From: Zygnema cylindricum
Lineage: Eukaryota > Streptophyta > Zygnematophyceae > Zygnematales > Zygnemataceae
NCBI GenBank assembly: GCA_037447655.1
Contig: JBBHKE010000491.1
Coordinates: 124,001-188,000, forward strand
Reading direction: 5' to 3'
DNA: 64,000 nucleotides
The notes below the pieces were generated by a model that made no database searches, was not told where the DNA came from, and worked only from the letters and a program-made list of their open reading frames with translations. A program made the translations under genes and the position numbers. Positions 34,651 to 46,500 of the stretch are shown piece after piece (positions within the stretch are counted from its first letter, which is position 1; the number at the start of each line of letters is the position of its first letter).

Positions 34651-35342
34651 CGTACCAAGCCGTAACGCTTATTTTGTTTTTATGCGCGAACAACATTACA
34701 GAGAATTTTGCCAGTATTCTCCAGAGGTCTGGGAGGTAACAATGACCGTTGGATTTACATTCGCGAAGCATTCGCTTCGAAAGCTTCTGTAAATGGTGAT
34801 GTACCTCGTCGAGGTACATCACCACTTACAGAAAAATTTGAGCCGCGACACGCTGGATAATGTACATACGTGTCAAGGCGAAACCTACGGAAGTCGAAAA
34901 ATTTCGCACATGATTCATCCATTCAAAAATCCTAACCGAAATCACAAAAGTAATATCGTAACGAGAATTCGTCACGCTATTTTTGTTAGCGCCCATTCAT
35001 CACACTATTTGTGGCTGCGCTCATTCGTCACGCGAAAAAACAGAAAGTTAAAAAACCCTCAAAAATTGAGCTGGTACCTGACAAGGCGTCTGCAAAGAGT
35101 ACAAAAATTTTGTACGATGACCTGGTCCACACGTACATGGTACGCAAATGAAGATTTCAAGTTGAAGTTGGTCGGTGAGAAAAATATTTGACGATTTTCA
35201 ATATACGATCGTATTTTACGCGGTACCATTCAGTTTTGAGAACGTGGATTACAGACCTGCGAGATAAAACATCGTTCAAAATGTAGCATCTTGTAATGTT
35301 CGCCGTACGATTAAATAATTTCTTGATGGAACGCCATCCTTA

Positions 35343-35705
35343 GGGTGTGTCCCCATGTGTTCAAGTAAGGGTTTTTCTCCGTCGTTTTCACAGAAAATGG
35401 GACTTGCAACGAGAAAATATTATGGCATACAAAAAATGGGCAAAATCACAAGTACATTTTGCGTCATCTTGGAACATGAAATGTACGGCAATTTGGCGTT
35501 GTTATCATCGCTACCCACTTCCACCTCATATTCACACTTGCATTGGAATCAAATCGCGACCTGATTTTTATCAAAATGCTACCATATTGACGAATAGAAA
35601 ACCGGGATTGCATGCGTCAAACGTTTTCAAAAATTTGAGCGATGGAGAGTACATTCAATTTTTTCCCAAGCTCGTTGCGCGCATGTACGTACGGAAATGA
35701 CGAGC
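35343..35705 (+). mobile_element. Left half of a second-family TTA element
   Basis: Starts GGGTGTGTCCCCATGTG immediately after the TTA at 35340-35342. Its first 70 bp match the reverse complement of the right end of 33325-34098 (GTAAGGGTTTTT). The sequence runs out near a CGCGCATGTACG motif, roughly where the centre of a full element would be. The right half is absent. Confidence 0.6.
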
Positions 35706-38229
35706 ATGTACGGAAAAAATCGTTGGGGTCTTGGACCTCCACTTTCATTCATGGGTCCTTTGCAAAATTTTACGGTGTCCTCGTCTCTCCCACTCTTTTT
35801 CACTCGACCGCTCCTCTTTCTCTCTCATTTACACGAGATGTGTAACAGGATCTCCTACCTCTCAGAAAATCCCATTACTACAAACAATTCCAACCACACA
35901 TTCCACACATTGGAAAACACACATGCACATTTGACAACACTCACATAAGGATAAACTTTAAATTAGAAGAAGCTTCTGTCCACATAACATTAGCTTAGTC
36001 TCTTGCCCTCGTGGCTCAACCCTTCTTTTTTTTAAAGTATTTTCCACTACTCTCCACTCTTAATAATTTTATCTCTTAACTACTGAAACACTATTTAGTT
36101 AGTAAGAGATTTCAATGCAAAATGCCCTTTCTCCAATTTGGTATTAATCGCTCAGGACCAAGATCAACCGGAATTTCCACAAACTTTTCCAAAGGAAAAG
36201 ATGTCTACTCTCCTCTTACACTTCACTATTTATCCATCATCGCCCTAGACTCGCCAGGCCAGAGTCAACGCTCCGTTTTAACAGGCTTTTAATTGGGCCA
36301 ATCATTGATCAGCAAAGACTCAGACTGACCAATGCAAAAACGTGCGAAATCTCTTACTAACTACTTAGCGCTTTACTAACCAATCAAACGCTACGTTTCA
36401 CTACGTAACATTTACGTGCAAAATTGCTTATGGAAATTCTGAAACTGGCAAGGAGTAGTTTAATAACTTCGCCTGGAATTGATGGACCTTCCTTTCACGA
36501 GTCATTCTCTCAAACCTTTTCTCAGGATGATGACGATGATGAAGACGATTGATGTCACATGTAAATGCAAAGTAGAAGTGTTCTGCTTTGTCATGTAACT
36601 GACTAGACACTTTGCTCATCTGCAGAATAGGGAGGACCAAATGTCAACACATGTTTTTGCGTTTTTATTGCAGTGATTACAGTGATATTTTTTTTTAGAG
36701 TGGTGATAACTCGAGGCATCTTAGAGCCGATTAATATACAATAAGGAACAGGAGCAGCAGAAGGGAATTCTCATGTAAGAACCCATCAGATCCAGTGTGA
36801 ACGAAAATTGTTCAATAGCTGCCTCCATATTGCAGTAGTTTAGATTAATTTTTCCTTAATGATAATCTCTAGACATATTTCAGCTGCAGTGTATAAAAAC
36901 TTAATGTTGGATGTCGTCAGCTGTAACCGGGCTTACTGTATGATATATAGAAGCACATCACATCAATTGTGATTTTTGTGTTTCATTGAATGGAACAAAA
37001 GGACTTATGGTTAGGGGATTGAGGCAGGGCTCTATTTGTAGCTGGACTTGTTTGGATTTTGGTAGACTCTCCTTTTTAGTTTACAGCTTTGAACAAATTT
37101 GGCATCGCGTATCTCAACTAAATCCCATTTAAGATGCTGGTATATTGTATTCATGTAGATCTGCCCCTTGTGTCATCACTTATGTACCATGTGTGTTACG
37201 ACTCGTGCAATGAGGGGGGATGATACGTTTCGGCTTTCCGACATTATGGTAGTACTTCTGTTTATTAACTCTGTAGAATCTCTTTTCGAGGGAGCTGTCT
37301 GGAATATGTGTTGGAGAATTGGTCGTGGCGAGGCTATGACCAATCTCAATGAAATGAGTGAGTGGGTGTTTTAGAAATTGCTCTTTTGTAGTGGAGTTGA
37401 ATTATGAGTTTTAATGTACCAAGGAAGTGTATGTTTGTTGTATAACTGGTAAATTAGCTTGAAGGAGGTTCTTAGCGTATAGGTTCTTAGGGTCAATATG
37501 ATTCTTATCCCACCAACACTCTCCTTCTTATTGTTGAGTACGCCAATGAGGCTTTCCTTTGAGGATTTTGGCTTTCCATTAAGGTTTCTCTCCTGAATTG
37601 AGTCCCACATGACAACCTTTTGTTGAATGTTATAGTTCCATTGATCACAGATCACTATCTTATAAGTTGTGGGACACATAGTTTTGGTCACATACTACAC
37701 CTAGTGCTGCTATTAAGAGTTAGTGCATTGTCAGCATTTATGCGAAATTAGTATCAACATCAGTATCTAGAGAAAAGAATAGACTACCAGCTCAACGTTA
37801 TTAACAATGTTTCAAGATTTTGAATTGGATAAAAAGCGCGAGTTCGAATCTTTGTTATTGTCAGTGTGTTTAGACACTTCGATCATCTTTTCTTTGTGCA
37901 CATTTATCAAATCGTAAGGATCTTACCTTCTGATTGCCTGTCTCCAAGCAAATATTGGACACAAGCACGCGAATGAAAGTAAAGTCCTGAAAAAAACATT
38001 GACTTTAATAACCATGAAAAAGTGTAATTAAAATAGGCAAACTTCAGCCTTCCTAATCCAAGAAACCAGCCTGAAGGCAGTCAAACACATGCGACAAGGA
38101 GGAACAGAACACATTTATGCTTCTTCAATTCTTACTTATGTGAGTACAAATGGATGCAGGATAAATTAAAAAGCACGATGGTAAACCATCTGAGTCCGAG
38201 GGTACAAAAGGGGTGCTCTGCTGCACAAC
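35706..38229. other. Intergenic, nothing recognised
   Basis: Mixed-composition sequence without coding signal, clear repeats or RNA genes. A GAGTTCGAATCTTT box near 37848 is not part of a foldable tRNA. It is one of the few long stretches here without an evident transposon. Confidence 0.5.
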
Positions 38230-38772
38230 TACACCGCGCATCGTTAATAGTGTCAAGGTCACTAATTTGGGTTCTTAAAATTTTGATTTTTTTCCAAAAA
38301 TAGTATACGTGATTTTATTTTTTCCTTGACGTTAATTGAGATTCCGTACAAATTAGCATACAGAATGAAAGTACATTAATTTGTAAATAGTGTGGTGTAC
38401 GGTTGATGTCAGACCGTACATAAATGTACCTTTTTAGTTGAAAATTTTACAAAAAATGAATTAAATCGGACGCGTTCGCATAGGAACGTGCGCTAAAAAA
38501 ACGGGATTGGTCTGACATGTAAATAAGTCTGACATGTACGGATATTTATATTTCACTACGGTGTACGATTTATTATATTTTGTACGGATACATATAATAA
38601 TGTATATAATCATACAGAAAATTTTCCATTTTTGCTGTTCCAAATTAGCGTTAACACTGAAATTAGAATAAACCTTTTTTATTTTAATTTTCAAATTCTT
38701 AATTAGCGTCAATGACGGTATATTTACTTACACACTATTTAAACTTTGACACTAATAACGATGCGCGGTGTA
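38230..38772. mobile_element. MITE, about 540-bp subfamily
   Basis: Ends TACACCGCGCATCGTTAATA and ACTAATAACGATGCGCGGTG plus TA. The interior differs from the other subfamilies but shares its layout with the truncated copy at 28772. Confidence 0.9.
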
Positions 38773-39175
38773 CTGGACAGAAGTCACAAGTATATCTGTG
38801 TCACTTAGAGTCACAGTGTAGTAAGTCCACCTTTTCTTCACCGCACAATTATTTGGCAAACTTTACATTCCACCAACCTTTATTCTATCACACAAATCTT
38901 CGTTTACCTCCTTACCGGTCAATCGAAGAGAATGCTTCTTACGAAACATTCGTCCCCTTCGACAACATTCTATTTTTTATTTTTGTACGTTGGATATTTT
39001 CCGACTTTTCCCCTTTTATAATATTTATCATCGGCTCTCTCTTTTTCATCCTACCTCAACATTCTGATAACTTTTTTTCTTTTCGTTTAAGGCTCTTTTC
39101 TCCCTCTGAATCCCTTCCCAATTTCTTTCTCCTCCACCATTATTCTCCCCTTTCCACAACTAAATTGAGAGGGAG

Positions 39176-39686
39176 TGTTGGAGTACACTTTTGGTTGTGT
39201 AATTAATGAAATGTACGATTTTATTTGTACCTTCGTTTTGTATTTTATTTACGATATGGTATTGTTGTTTCGCGTTATCGGTTCATAGAAATTCATTTTC
39301 GTGTACGGATACTCTTAGTATTATCCATTCACACCTTGCAATATTTATAAATATTTGTCTCGTAGCGAACCGAACGGGTTCTTTCGTCGTTTCATCTGTT
39401 CTCACAATTACACGGGCTTATAAACAATTCTGTACGACGTATATATTCACCGTACTCATCGTCGATTAGTTGATTCTTTCCGTTATTGATTCCATATTTG
39501 GAATATTAATTTTAGTCCCAATTCTGCCGTCCATCCACTCTGCCATTGGCCGTCTTTATACCTTTTTGGACTTTTGCGGCGTCGATTCTTTTGTGGACGT
39601 TGTGAACCACAAATGCCGTTACTTTCAAATCGCGAAACAGAGCCGTACAAAATGCAATCCCGCAAAACATTTTGGCTACGTGTACA
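39176..39686 (+). mobile_element. Possible LTR
   Basis: A polypurine-like TTGAGAGGGAG is followed by TGTTGGAGTACAC, the arrangement at copia 3' LTR starts. It may end at CTACGTGTACA (39686), next to a MITE, with TTTATAAATA at about 39348 as a TATA-like box. No second LTR, internal domain or target duplication was found. The three plus-strand frames over 38712-39697 are T-rich and not convincing. Confidence 0.3.
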
Positions 39687-39687
39687 A

Positions 39688-39890
39688 TACACGTTGAATC
39701 GTTATTAGCGTATAGAAAATATTAGTGTAAAGAAAAAATTAGCGTCATTCATTCTAATTTAGTGCCAGAAGACGTGGCAGATTATGATCCACGTACTGAA
39801 ATAGTGTAACTTATTATATTTAAGGTATCAATGTCAAAGTTTTGGGGTGCTGATATAGCGTACATAAGGCTAATAACGATTCACGGTGTA
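39688..39890. mobile_element. MITE, 203-bp subfamily, copy 1
   Basis: Ends TACACGTTGAATCGTTATTA and TAATAACGATTCACGGTGTA. Near-identical in length and interior (GACGTGGCAGATTATG, TTTTGGGGTGC) to 52199-52401 and 53445-53647. Confidence 0.93.
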
Positions 39891-40614
39891 GTGACGAAGG
39901 GAGAACACTGCAAACTTTGTACAGACAAACCAACAACCTTCAAACTTGTGACGTGGACACCCTAAATTGCAACATGGACACGCATTAAAAGAAATCTTTG
40001 GTATAATAATTGACACTATGAGAACACTCATTGCGTAATGATGAAGACGTCCACGTAAGCCCGTCAGAAAATCAGATACGTACGGCTGGCCACCAGCTGC
40101 CTCTCTGACAACTCCGCGAATGCCACCGCTACAGGTGGGAGTTACAAGTTTTCTGGCATAGTTCGCCACGTTGCATCACAATGATACACGACGTACGCAG
40201 TGTACGATAACGCGAATAATTCCAGCTCTATTTGACGACATGAACGTCACGCAGGCTGAACGATCAAATCAGGTGGTAGATATGCCCGTAGGTTTTTGTC
40301 CGGAAAACCTACGGGTTCAACTGCTGCTGATTGTATATTCCAAATTTTTAATTTTTTCTTACGGTACAGAAAAGGTGTACCTCCGACGGAGAAGTGAGGC
40401 TGATTATTGCATGCGGTACGATTTTGTACAGCTTCGTACTTTTATAGCGCATATAAAACCTACATGTTAATACGCTCGTACAAATCTTATACTTCGTCCG
40501 CTCGTACAAATCTTACATCCAGATTCTACGCTTGAAGATTTTTTGGCGATTTTTAGCATCTGATCATCACAAGTTTACGTGGTACCAACAAAAACAAAAC
40601 ACGCACGCAAGGGG
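39891..40614. other. Intergenic, nothing recognised
   Basis: No supported feature. A short inverted repeat, CCGTAGGTTTT...GGAAAACCTACGG, is at about 40288-40312. Confidence 0.45.
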
Positions 40615-41829
40615 TACACAGCAAATTGCTATTAGTGTTAATAACACTATACCGACGCCCCTAAATTACGACCTTTAGACCTAAGATATAATAAATAATT
40701 ATATTTTTTACTTTACTATAAATAGGTACGGATTAATGTCAATGTTTCTACGTCATAATGTCTTTATTATTCAAATATGTTGATGTACGAAATGTGTCAA
40801 TCCGTACTATAACTGCTGGTTATTTTGCACAAACGTATTGATAAATCGTGAGATACGGCCTCGACACTGGAAAGCGCACTTTTGATTTTATTCTTAAGAA
40901 AAACAACAGGAGAAAATCGCGCGATCTGAGAACCTGTTCAAACGCCGAATATAAGAACAGGCTACACTATGGGGATGTGTATCCAAATTAGTGTTGTATG
41001 TATATATTAGGGTGAAGTTCCATTAGGACATTCTGTAATTGTACGGCCAACATTACAGAATGCTACAATTTGAACGAAGTTCCATTGCACAGAGTCTGTA
41101 ATCCACGTGTTAGTAAAAGGGTGGTGCCACGTAACTATAGATTTGATATTGCAAATCGTCAATAATTTTCACACCGATCAAAAATCTTCATTTGCGTACC
41201 ATGTACTTGCGCACCAGGTCATCGTACAACACAACTTTTGTACTCTTTGCAGACGCCTTGTCGGATACCACCGCATTTTTGTAGGGTTCTTGTTTTTACG
41301 CGTGACGAATGAGCGCTGCCAGAAATAGTGTGACGAATGGGCGCTTACAAAAATAGCGTGACAAAAGTGCGTTACGAGATTTTGTTTGTATTTTCTGTTA
41401 GATTTTTGAATGCGTATATCGTGTGCAAAATTTTTTGATTTCCGTTGGTTGAATTATTGACACGTATGCTCATTATCCAGCGTGTCGCGGCTCAATTTTT
41501 TATGTAATTGGTGATGTACCTCGTGAGGTACATCACCAATTACACAAAATTTCGAAGCGAATGCTTCGCGAAAAAGCATCCAACGACCATTGTTAACTCC
41601 CAAACTTTTGGAGAATATTGGCAAGATTCTATATAATGTTGTTTTTCGCATAGAAACAAAATAAGAGGTACGTCGTAGTACGGAGAGGTCCGAATTTCTG
41701 TAAACAACCTCACTTTTCGTCTAATGGAACTTCACCCTTATCGTCAAAGTTTCGCTGGCGGTGGCCTTGAACCTTAAATAGCGTTGATAACCCTTTTGTT
41801 ACTTTACACTAATACAAATTCACGTTGTA
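40615..41829. mobile_element. Diverged MITE hosting a TTA-flanked element
   Basis: The left end TACACAGCAAATTGCTATTA and the right end with TTACACTAATACAAATTCAC then GTTGTA resemble the family termini with substitutions. If 41010-41737 is removed, about 480 bp remain, in the range of the other subfamilies. Boundaries are less certain than for intact copies. Confidence 0.5.
41010..41737 (+). mobile_element. TTA-flanked TIR element (PIF/Harbinger-like), copy 2
   Basis: 728 bp, ends GGGTGAAGTTCCATTAG and CTAATGGAACTTCACCC, with a perfect TTA duplication (41007-41009, 41738-41740). The internal palindrome at 41503-41544 has 20-bp arms (TGTAATTGGTGATGTACCTC) around a 2-nt centre. No transposase. 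Confidence 0.95.
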
Positions 41830-42043
41830 GTTTAGTGTGCCTGATGGAAAATTGGTACAGTAGACCTCTCCGTACGATTTCTGGCAAGGCCTGATGGAAT
41901 AACGGCCTAACTTACAAACTTACAAAGGAAACTGAAACAGTTAGGTCACTTTTAACCGTAGATCAAATAATTCGATGGAACCCCTTGGAGTTACATTTTT
42001 TGTAAACAATTTTATCAACCGTTGTCCGAAAAATTATGTTCTG

Positions 42044-42259
42044 TACACCGTGAATCGCTATTAGTGTTAATGTTTTTTTCGCCACTTAAAACATCTTTTC
42101 TCCTTACACACTTGTCGGATTGTTGAGCTGACGGTTGTAAGATTCTCAGCTTCCAATTGGCGGTCTCAAATTGAAAATCGGACAATTGTGTACGGGAAAA
42201 AGCTGTTTAAACTTTAAAGTGGCGGAAAAATATTAACGCTAATAGCGATACACGGTGTA
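42044..42259. mobile_element. MITE, about 220-bp foldback subfamily, copy 2
   Basis: Ends TACACCGTGAATCGCTATTA and TAATAGCGATACACGGTGTA. The arms extend inward through CGCCACTTAAAACATCTTTT. The interior matches 17810-18030 and 56773-56993. Confidence 0.92.
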
Positions 42260-43582
42260 CTTTCCACCTGTGTTGGCGGCGACGTCTCCACGACCGTTGT
42301 CACTTATCAAGTTATCATAGCGGGGTTCAGCGGCCGTCTACAACCGACCCAAAAGTTTTGACGGGTAGCTGGACACGTACAATTTTTGTACATGTTTTTT
42401 TAGGATATCCACCTAGACGAATCTAGGGCAGTCCGTACAGAAGTTCGCATCGAACGACTCCCCTTGACGACCAAACGTCGAACCGGAAAGTGCGCTGACG
42501 GAGCGTAACCGAGCCTGGAGATACAATATTAAGCGGATAAGCTCTCGCCTATTATCGCACGGAGTCGGTGGGTTCAGTTTGTGTTTCTCGGCTTTACGTG
42601 TCACAGAGTACGTGTCGAGCTTTCGTTTTGACTCGTTGATTTTGCTCTTTTGTGTCACATAAGCGTACCTTTGCAAAAGACTGAAAATAATATATAATAC
42701 GCATTAAAAGCAGGCTGTTATAGTATGAACTTCTAATGCACAACCGGTGCTAAATTCAACCTTTGCATGCAATGCCGAACTCGTATATAAAATCAAGAAA
42801 AAGCATATAGGATTCATATATATATATATATATATATACACAAATAGTTATTCATAAAACATTATAGTTTTATCAGACCCAAATTTTGTAAAGACAAGGC
42901 CAGCAATAAGAAGTTACATTTATCATTAATCAATAAAATGAAAAAAAAATCTTCATCAATAAAGTTGCATCACAATCAAAGAAAAACGTGTCCTCCATAT
43001 GTAATCAATATTTTTGCTGACTAAACAATGAACAAGGAGTTGTTAATCTCTTACACTAAAACCTAGTTAACTGCTAATAAGGTAAGCTTATTCGATTTCA
43101 GCAAATCATAATTCTACCTCATAAAGAAAATTTCGAAGTTTTCCAATCTAAACTAATATATGGGCTGCTGCAGCAAAAACACCCAGTGGGTTTTAAATCT
43201 GGGAATAAATTCAAAAAGTAATACTGATCATCATCCTAGATTATTTAGACAAAATTATTCCTCCCATCAAAAACAGTTTCCATGCTGTAATCTTTTTAAG
43301 AGATTTTTCTATACTAATTTCAATATACTTCAAACATTTTCCTGCGAATTTCCAATGTGGTGCATTGACTGGAAATGTCAATATGCACAATATCAGAAAA
43401 CAATAAAACAATTTATAAAAATTAAATTTGTAATTCGTAAACCGCCTCATTAATAAGATCAGTCAAAAAGATAAACCCACCTGGAAATTACAAGCAATTT
43501 TATGTGCACATTAACCATACCCTTCTCTTTCAGGAAAAGGAAATCATCAGAATTTCTCAACTCTTTTCTTTCCTTTCAAACA
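42260..43582. other. Intergenic, downstream of the XEG113-like gene
   Basis: A TA microsatellite lies at about 42818-42838. The last few hundred bases before 43583 should include the gene's 3' UTR, but I see no clear polyadenylation signal. Confidence 0.5.
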
Positions 43583-46500
43583 TTAAGCGTTGACGATTGG
43601 AATTCTCATTGGTGGTCTTCGATTACAACTTTCATATGTTCTCGTGTTGAGACCCGGCACAGTCACATTGTAGTCGATTCGATTTGCGTCGCAACACCAT
43701 TTTAAGAAAAAGTAGTCCCATGTCTTCCAATCAAAATGTTTGTTTTCGATCTCCGTTTCATATCTAAACAACGATAGAAAAACAACAACAACAACAACAA
43801 ATGAGTATACAGCAATGTTCTTTACGTGCGAGTATGCATTGGCTAGTAAGTGTAAGAATCCCAACATTGTCGTAACGATATTGAAGAATAAAACATTCAA
43901 CTCCAGATTCCAAAACGTACTAAAAAACAAGAAACCTGATGCAAAACGGATCACACAATAGGGAAGTTGGAACACTGAACATGAGACAAAAAACGTGAAA
44001 TCAAAATTATGAAATATAGACACACACAATGAGAGGGGAGAGAGAGAGGAGAGAGGAGAGAGCGAGAGAGAGTGAGAGAGAGGGAGGGAGGGAGGGAGAG
44101 CCGAGTGAGAGGGAGAGGGAGAGAGAGGGGAAAGGGAGGGGAGGGAGGAAGGGAGGGTTGGAGATTTTTTGAAATTATCTCTTTAAACAAAGAAATTGCA
44201 AAATTTATATTTATACCTTCACCATTTTTTAGATATGAGTTCAAGTGGTGCGGAAAAATACCTGCAGAAAGCATCCATAGTATTATGCAAATGCAAGATT
44301 CTTGTGTCTCTGAAAGGACCCAACGACATCCAAACTTCAACATTGGTTGCTTTCGCAGGAAGGAAGATTTGTGACTCCTTTGATGATGGAATACCTTCGA
44401 GTCCTACGGTCAATCTGTTTCAATTGGCAAAGGAAAAAAAATGGAATATGAAATGGATAGGATTAGTATTTATAGAATCAGTTGAAAGATCAATTAGAAC
44501 ACCTCAACGGTTGTGGAGGTCGTGTTTTTGTTATTTCGTTCTTGTTGAGGTTAGAGGTGAAGGCATTTAGAGTTGTACAAAGAGTTATAGTAAGTTTTTG
44601 TTGTTTCGAAGGAAGTTGGTGCTTTATGGACTGGTATTGCATTTGAGTGGACAAAGAGTGGTCTACATTTTTTTTTTAATTAAAATATTTGACGAGTGAT
44701 GAGCGATCTTGTTTTTGGGCTTAAAAATACAATTAATCCTGTGTTCCATAAGTGAGGGTTTAATACATCCCTCGATGTTTCATTGAAACGATTGCCAAAT
44801 GTTCAACGTTTCATGTCCTATCATATCCATTGACTACTCTTACATGTTTCATCTTGTAGTATTCAATCCCACGTTGATATTTCCCTTAACCGATCTCCCA
44901 TCTTATCTCCAATGTCCCATCTCCCCTCTTCCCTCTTCCCTCTTCTTTTCATCCCCCTTTCCCCACTCTCCCCTCAGAAAAACCAAAGTCGTGGTTTGAA
45001 ACCCACCGGGATGCCCGGATGGCCGGGTCGAGGCGCGGGCTGTCGAGAAAGTTGCTGTCGCGGTAATGCGAGCTGTTCGCCCGGTAGCCCCACACTGTCA
45101 AGTCGAGCAGGTAGTCCAGAGGGCAGAGGAAGGGAGGTGCCACGTCAGCACCAGGGGCTCGACAGGGCTCCGGCAGTGAGTCCCACCACCTGTCCACGGA
45201 CAAGTCAAGTTCAGTCAGATAAAGTCAGGCCAATCCAAGTGGAGTCCAGTCAAGTCCAGTCCAGTCGAGGTCAGTCAAGTCCAGACGAGTCACAGTCAAG
45301 TCCTGTGGAGTCAAATGTGGCCAAGTAAAGTCGAGTCAAGTCAGGTTGATTTACGTTAAGGCGAGTAATGTCAAGGGCGGTCCAGTGAGAGAAAGTCAAG
45401 CTAAGCTGAGTCGAGTCCAGTTCAGTCTGGTCGGAGTTGAGTCGAGTTGAGTCGAGTCAAGTCAAGTGCATTCAGATTGAGTAGGGTCAAGTCAAGTAAA
45501 GGCGTATTAAGTCCAGTCAATTAAAGTCGAGTCAATTGTAGTCAAGTGAAGCCGAGTTGTGTTAAGTCATAAAATTGTGTGAGCTTATGCCAGGTCGAGT
45601 CCAAGAATTTCAGAAGTAAGTTAAGCCCAAGTCACGCAAATCAGGTCAAAGTCAACTTTAATCAAGTCTAATCCATCTAGTCAAGCAAAATCAGTTCAAT
45701 ACAAGTCAGGTCAACACTCACTAAGTCAAGTACTATGTCAAGTAAAACTAAGTGACATGAGGCCTAACGGAAAGTCACAGGAAACTGACTGAATTTTATT
45801 TTAGTGAAGAGACATTATTACATCAAGTGGAGTCAACCAGTTTTGGCCTGGAGAAGTCAAGTATACATTGGAACCAAGGCAGTTGAAGTCAAATGACTCT
45901 ATTTTTTCCATTCAGTTCCCAGACGAAAAAAGTATTGAACTAACCTGTCACAAAAGCAAGTAACTTTTGGTATAACGAGATAACGATCCAAAATGTCGGC
46001 AATGGCAAAGGCATTTTGAAGAGCCGCCTGTTACTCAATTATCACAAGAATTTGAACCCATCAGAATTAAATCAGAATGCGACACACACACACTCCTAGC
46101 ATTTAATTTGATTCGTGGATTTTCTATGTTCCACATAACTTAGAAAAAGAATTAGGAAGACAAAATACCTTTTAACTAATGAATAACCCTGTCCATAACT
46201 ATGACTATAGTATAAAGACGTGCAAACATGTGCCCATATTAGACCTGAAATTTTATACGCATTCAATATTGCCGCACACACTATTTGCATACAACCGCGA
46301 GTATAATAAGCATTGGAACTAAAAAGATTGAATCTTACAAAGTAATGTTCCATGGCTGCCCTGTGACGCATAAAGCCTTCTGGAAAGTCGTACACCCATG
46401 AAGGCAAGTTCATATCAAATGTCAAATAATTTCCTTTTGTGTAAAATCTGCACGGGGATCGAAAGAGAGAGAAAAAGAAGCGACATGTTAATTCAAGAGA

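Larger units (their letters stand above)
32951..35339 (-). mobile_element. TTA-flanked TIR element (PIF/Harbinger-like), copy 1, split by a hAT-type element
   Basis: Ends GGGTGACGTTCCAAATTCAG and CTTGATGGAACGCCATCC with TTA on both sides (32948-32950, 35340-35342). The body matches, in reverse, the complete copies at 41010-41737 and 56021-56758, but only if 33017-34650 is treated as an insertion. Without it and one 8-bp duplication the element is 747 bp, like its relatives (728 and 738). A central palindrome with 15-bp arms is at 34794-34824. 3-bp TTA duplications and GGG starts are typical of PIF/Harbinger MITEs. No transposase. Confidence 0.9.

Noticed and set aside
38712-39697. Three consecutive hydrophobic plus-strand frames
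   Set aside because: T-rich composition explains them. They overlap a MITE end and a possible LTR, and show no motif.
44912-45328. 138-codon plus-strand frame
   Set aside because: It is antisense to exon 8 of the XEG113-like gene and runs on into the satellite.
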